Origin: Bradyrhizobium canariense
Lineage (GTDB): Bacteria > Pseudomonadota > Alphaproteobacteria > Rhizobiales > Xanthobacteraceae
Reading direction: 5' to 3'
Length of the DNA: 64,000 nucleotides
NCBI RefSeq assembly: GCF_018130465.1
Contig: NZ_JAFCKJ010000001.1
Span: 372,001 to 436,000 of the forward strand
Part shown: in pieces, positions 63,371-64,000 of the stretch
Layout of the letters: the number at the start of each line of letters is the position of its first letter
Position numbering within the stretch: the first letter of the stretch is position 1
Translations under genes and position numbers: made by a program
The notes under the pieces: generated by a model
Told to the model about the DNA's origin: nothing
The model's database searches: none
The model's input: the letters and a program-made list of their open reading frames with translations, nothing else

Positions 63371-64000
63371 TCAAGCCACCGCTTTGACGGCGCCGGGCGG
63401 CTCACCGGCCCAGGCGCGCGCGATCAGGTCGCGGATGGCGTTGCGTTCGAGCGGGCGCGGGTTCCAGTAGGCGTTGGTGACGGCGAGGTCGGCAGCCTTG
63501 TCGATGCCGCCTTCGGGCATGCCGATGTCGCGCAATGCGAGCTTCGCACCCAGCCGCTTCGCAAGCTCGAAAAGCCCTTGCGATGCATCGGCGGCGCCGA
63601 TTGCGCGTGAGATGCGCGCCATCGCATCGGGCACGGCCGGCGCGTTGTAGGCCAGCGCGTGCGGCAGCACGATGGTGTGGGTCTCGGCGTGCGGCAGGTC
63701 GAAGGTGCCGCCGAGCGTGTGGCAGAGCTTGTGATGCAGCGCCATACCGACGGTGCCGAGGCAGACGCCGCACAGCCAGGCGCCATAGAGCGCTTCGGTG
63801 CGAGCCTCGCGGTCGTCGCCCTTGGCTGCGATGGCGGGCAGGGCACGTGCCAAGGCGCGAATGCCTTCTTCCGCCATCAGCGAGGTGACGGGATTGGTGT
63901 CGCGCGCGTAGAGCGCTTCGACCGCATGCGCGATCGCGTTGATGCCGGAGGTCGCGGCCAGGCTCGCCGGCAGCGTCAAAGTGAGGTCGACATCGTAGAT
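63371..64000 (-). CDS. Maleylacetate reductase, partial (N-terminus beyond the window)
   Basis: About 209 C-terminal residues of an iron-containing alcohol dehydrogenase family member are present. The edge sequence IYDVDLTLTLPASLAATSGINAIAHAVEALYA is split here only by the window. Metal/substrate histidines are in AIAHAVEALYA and MALHHKLCHTLGG, with DLPHAETHTIVLPH following. This is typical of maleylacetate reductase, which reduces maleylacetate to 3-oxoadipate after hydroxyquinol cleavage. It appears to be upstream of the amidohydrolase in the same operon. Confidence 0.83.
   Translation of the reverse strand: MYDVDLTLTLPASLAATSGINAIAHAVEALYARDTNPVTSLMAEEGIRALARALPAIAAKGDDREARTEALYGAWLCGVCLGTVGMALHHKLCHTLGGTFDLPHAETHTIVLPHALAYNAPAVPDAMARISRAIGAADASQGLFELAKRLGAKLALRDIGMPEGGIDKAADLAVTNAYWNPRPLERNAIRDLIARAWAGEPPGAVKAVA

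Noticed and set aside
1-64000. tRNA, rRNA, transposon, phage or CRISPR signatures
   Set aside because: None was recognised on reading either strand. The only repeats found are the short ones listed.

Overview
The window is high-GC alphaproteobacterial DNA. The gene families, the complete aerobic (CobG-type) cobalamin pathway, the rhizobial hydantoin genes and the furan-acid cluster all point to a Bradyrhizobium-like soil or plant-associated bacterium. The genus is inferred from gene content, not from a search. I saw no tRNA, rRNA, insertion sequence, phage gene or CRISPR array. Nearly every base is coding, and most neighbouring genes overlap by 1-4 bases (ATGA, GTGA, TTGA junctions).

Region 1 (1-16079), cobalamin and cobalt. 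The tail of cobN is followed by cobG-H-I-J, an inverted cobK, then cobL-E-M-B-A. A cobalamin riboswitch (8538-8730) precedes a solitary CbiM-type cobalt transporter, cobF and cobT. A convergent cobC-like phosphatase follows. A second cobalamin riboswitch (11985-12157) heads a siderophore-class TonB receptor and a PepSY membrane protein. Together these cover precorrin-2 to hydrogenobyrinate diamide, lower-ligand activation, and metal or corrinoid uptake.

Region 2 (16113-29820), furan-acid catabolism. UbiX/UbiD (hmfG/hmfF), an AraC-type regulator, a three-subunit molybdenum hydroxylase (hmfABC), an acyl-CoA ligase (hmfD), an enoyl-CoA-hydratase-fold hydrolase (hmfE) and an MFS carrier match the known 2,5-furandicarboxylate / 2-furoate route to 2-oxoglutarate. 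A LysR regulator and an orphan TctC-type binding protein sit beside it. The tctC and hmfA upstream regions share a long, nearly identical block in the same orientation relative to each gene, which ties the orphan binding protein to the furan regulon.

Region 3 (29900-53186), hydantoin / carbamoyl-amino-acid / peptide nitrogen scavenging. HyuA/HyuB, a class III aminotransferase, an N-carbamoyl-D-amino-acid hydrolase, a flavin reductase, an inverted hydantoin racemase, a cyclic amidohydrolase (D-hydantoinase type), and an epimerase-SDR-flavoprotein trio are followed by two complete peptide/opine-type ABC importers. Each importer's binding-protein gene is preceded by a good sigma-54 (-24/-12) promoter match, which suggests nitrogen control.

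Region 4 (53319-64000). A small secreted protein is followed by a long minus-strand operon. In transcription order it encodes maleylacetate reductase (cut by the window edge), an amidohydrolase, a beta-hydroxyacid-dehydrogenase-type enzyme, a hydroxyquinol-type intradiol dioxygenase, an FAD-linked oxidase, a ribose-type ABC importer and a YciI protein. It looks like a catabolic unit that funnels an imported compound through hydroxyquinol and maleylacetate.
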